Part shown: one piece after another, positions 6,651 through 6,866 of the stretch | Numbering within the stretch: position 1 is the first letter of the stretch | Layout of the letters: each line of letters starts with the position of its first letter | Assembly: GCA_946531975.1 (NCBI GenBank) | Contig: CAMNAY010000091.1 | Span: 1-6,866, forward strand | Direction of reading: 5' to 3' | Origin: an uncultured Ruminococcus sp. | GTDB lineage: Bacteria; Bacillota; Clostridia; Oscillospirales; Ruminococcaceae | DNA length: 6,866 nt | Translations under genes and position numbers: made by a program | Notes under the pieces: model-generated | The model's database searches: none | Told to the model about the DNA's origin: nothing | The model's input: only the letters and a program-made list of their open reading frames with translations

Positions 6651-6866
6651 TTATTCCTGATGCTTCAGTGCATCACTCATCGGGATCCGCTTGATCTTCC
6701 GCATCAGCAGAACTGCAACCAGCAGATATGCTGCGACACCGGCGCCGAACATCAGCCAGAGCAGTGAATAGACCGTCTTGTACTCAAACCAGCCCGGATA
6801 CTGCGACATTGCTATGTGAATCACTTTTTCCATTACCACATTTACAAGCGGAATCGTCACAGCAAA
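6651..6866 (-). CDS. C-terminal 71 residues of an FtsX-like permease, cut by the right window edge
   Basis: The frame is open from the right edge to a TAA at 6651-6653. It shows the end of a hydrophobic stretch (fragment residues 1-19), a short outer segment with SQYPGWFEY (21-29), and a final membrane helix (about 33-55). The positively charged tail RKIKRIPMSDALKHQE is the usual ending of FtsX modules (a 'SPIDAV/SDAL'-like motif after the last helix). An internal GTG or ATG is not a believable start for a complete gene. The fragment is on the same strand and in the same frame as the C-terminally open permease at 1-2154 if the ends are joined. The joined protein would have 789 residues with normal spacing from its MKAIG motif to SDAL, so the two are probably one gene. 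Otherwise it is a third permease. Confidence 0.88.
   Translation of the reverse strand, partial: FAVTIPLVNVVMEKVIHIAMSQYPGWFEYKTVYSLLWLMFGAGVAAYLLVAVLLMRKIKRIPMSDALKHQE

Noticed and set aside
6651..6860. A small 69-residue membrane protein starting from a GTG at 6860
   Set aside because: The frame continues open to the window edge, no ribosome site precedes the GTG, and the sequence is the typical C-terminal end of an FtsX module.

Overview
The window looks like bacterial DNA of the Bacillota, probably an anaerobic gut clostridium of the Ruminococcus/Oscillospiraceae kind. Three things suggest this: strong AGGAG-type ribosome binding sites about 8 nt before each start, consensus -35/-10 promoters, and FtsX-type permeases of a kind common in that group. 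The taxonomic guess is inference. The window is almost entirely coding and holds one coherent unit: a MacB/LolD-type ABC exporter system with a WYL-domain transcription regulator.

Layout from left to right. Positions 1-2154 (minus strand) hold a large FtsX-like permease (permease 2), open at the left edge, with its own near-perfect promoter at 2176-2204. A hairpin terminator at 2260-2295 separates it from permease 1 (2337-4688, minus), a complete 783-residue duplicated FtsX permease. Permease 1 lies 15 nt downstream of its ATPase (4704-5390, minus), and the two form an operon. A 257-bp divergent intergenic region (5391-5647) carries the ATPase promoter, several inverted and direct repeats that could be operators, and the promoter of the WYL regulator (5648-6613, plus). 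A symmetric terminator at 6612-6646 lies between the regulator and a convergent FtsX permease C-terminus (6651-6866, minus), which is open at the right edge.

The most striking observation concerns the two ends. The open permease at the left edge and the permease tail at the right edge are on the same strand and join exactly in frame if base 6866 is followed by base 1. The joined 789-residue protein has the spacing expected of a complete duplicated FtsX permease, with a continuous seventh membrane helix across the junction. The window may therefore be a closed 6,866-bp circle, or one unit of a tandem array, with four complete genes: regulator, ATPase, permease 1 and permease 2. It shows no recognisable replication, mobilisation or recombinase gene. 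A coincidental pair of paralogous permeases at the edges of a chromosomal slice is the alternative.

Functional model (inference): the ATPase drives one or both permeases to export or detoxify an extracytoplasmic substrate such as an antimicrobial peptide or lipid-linked compound. The WYL regulator controls the divergent promoter and possibly its own.
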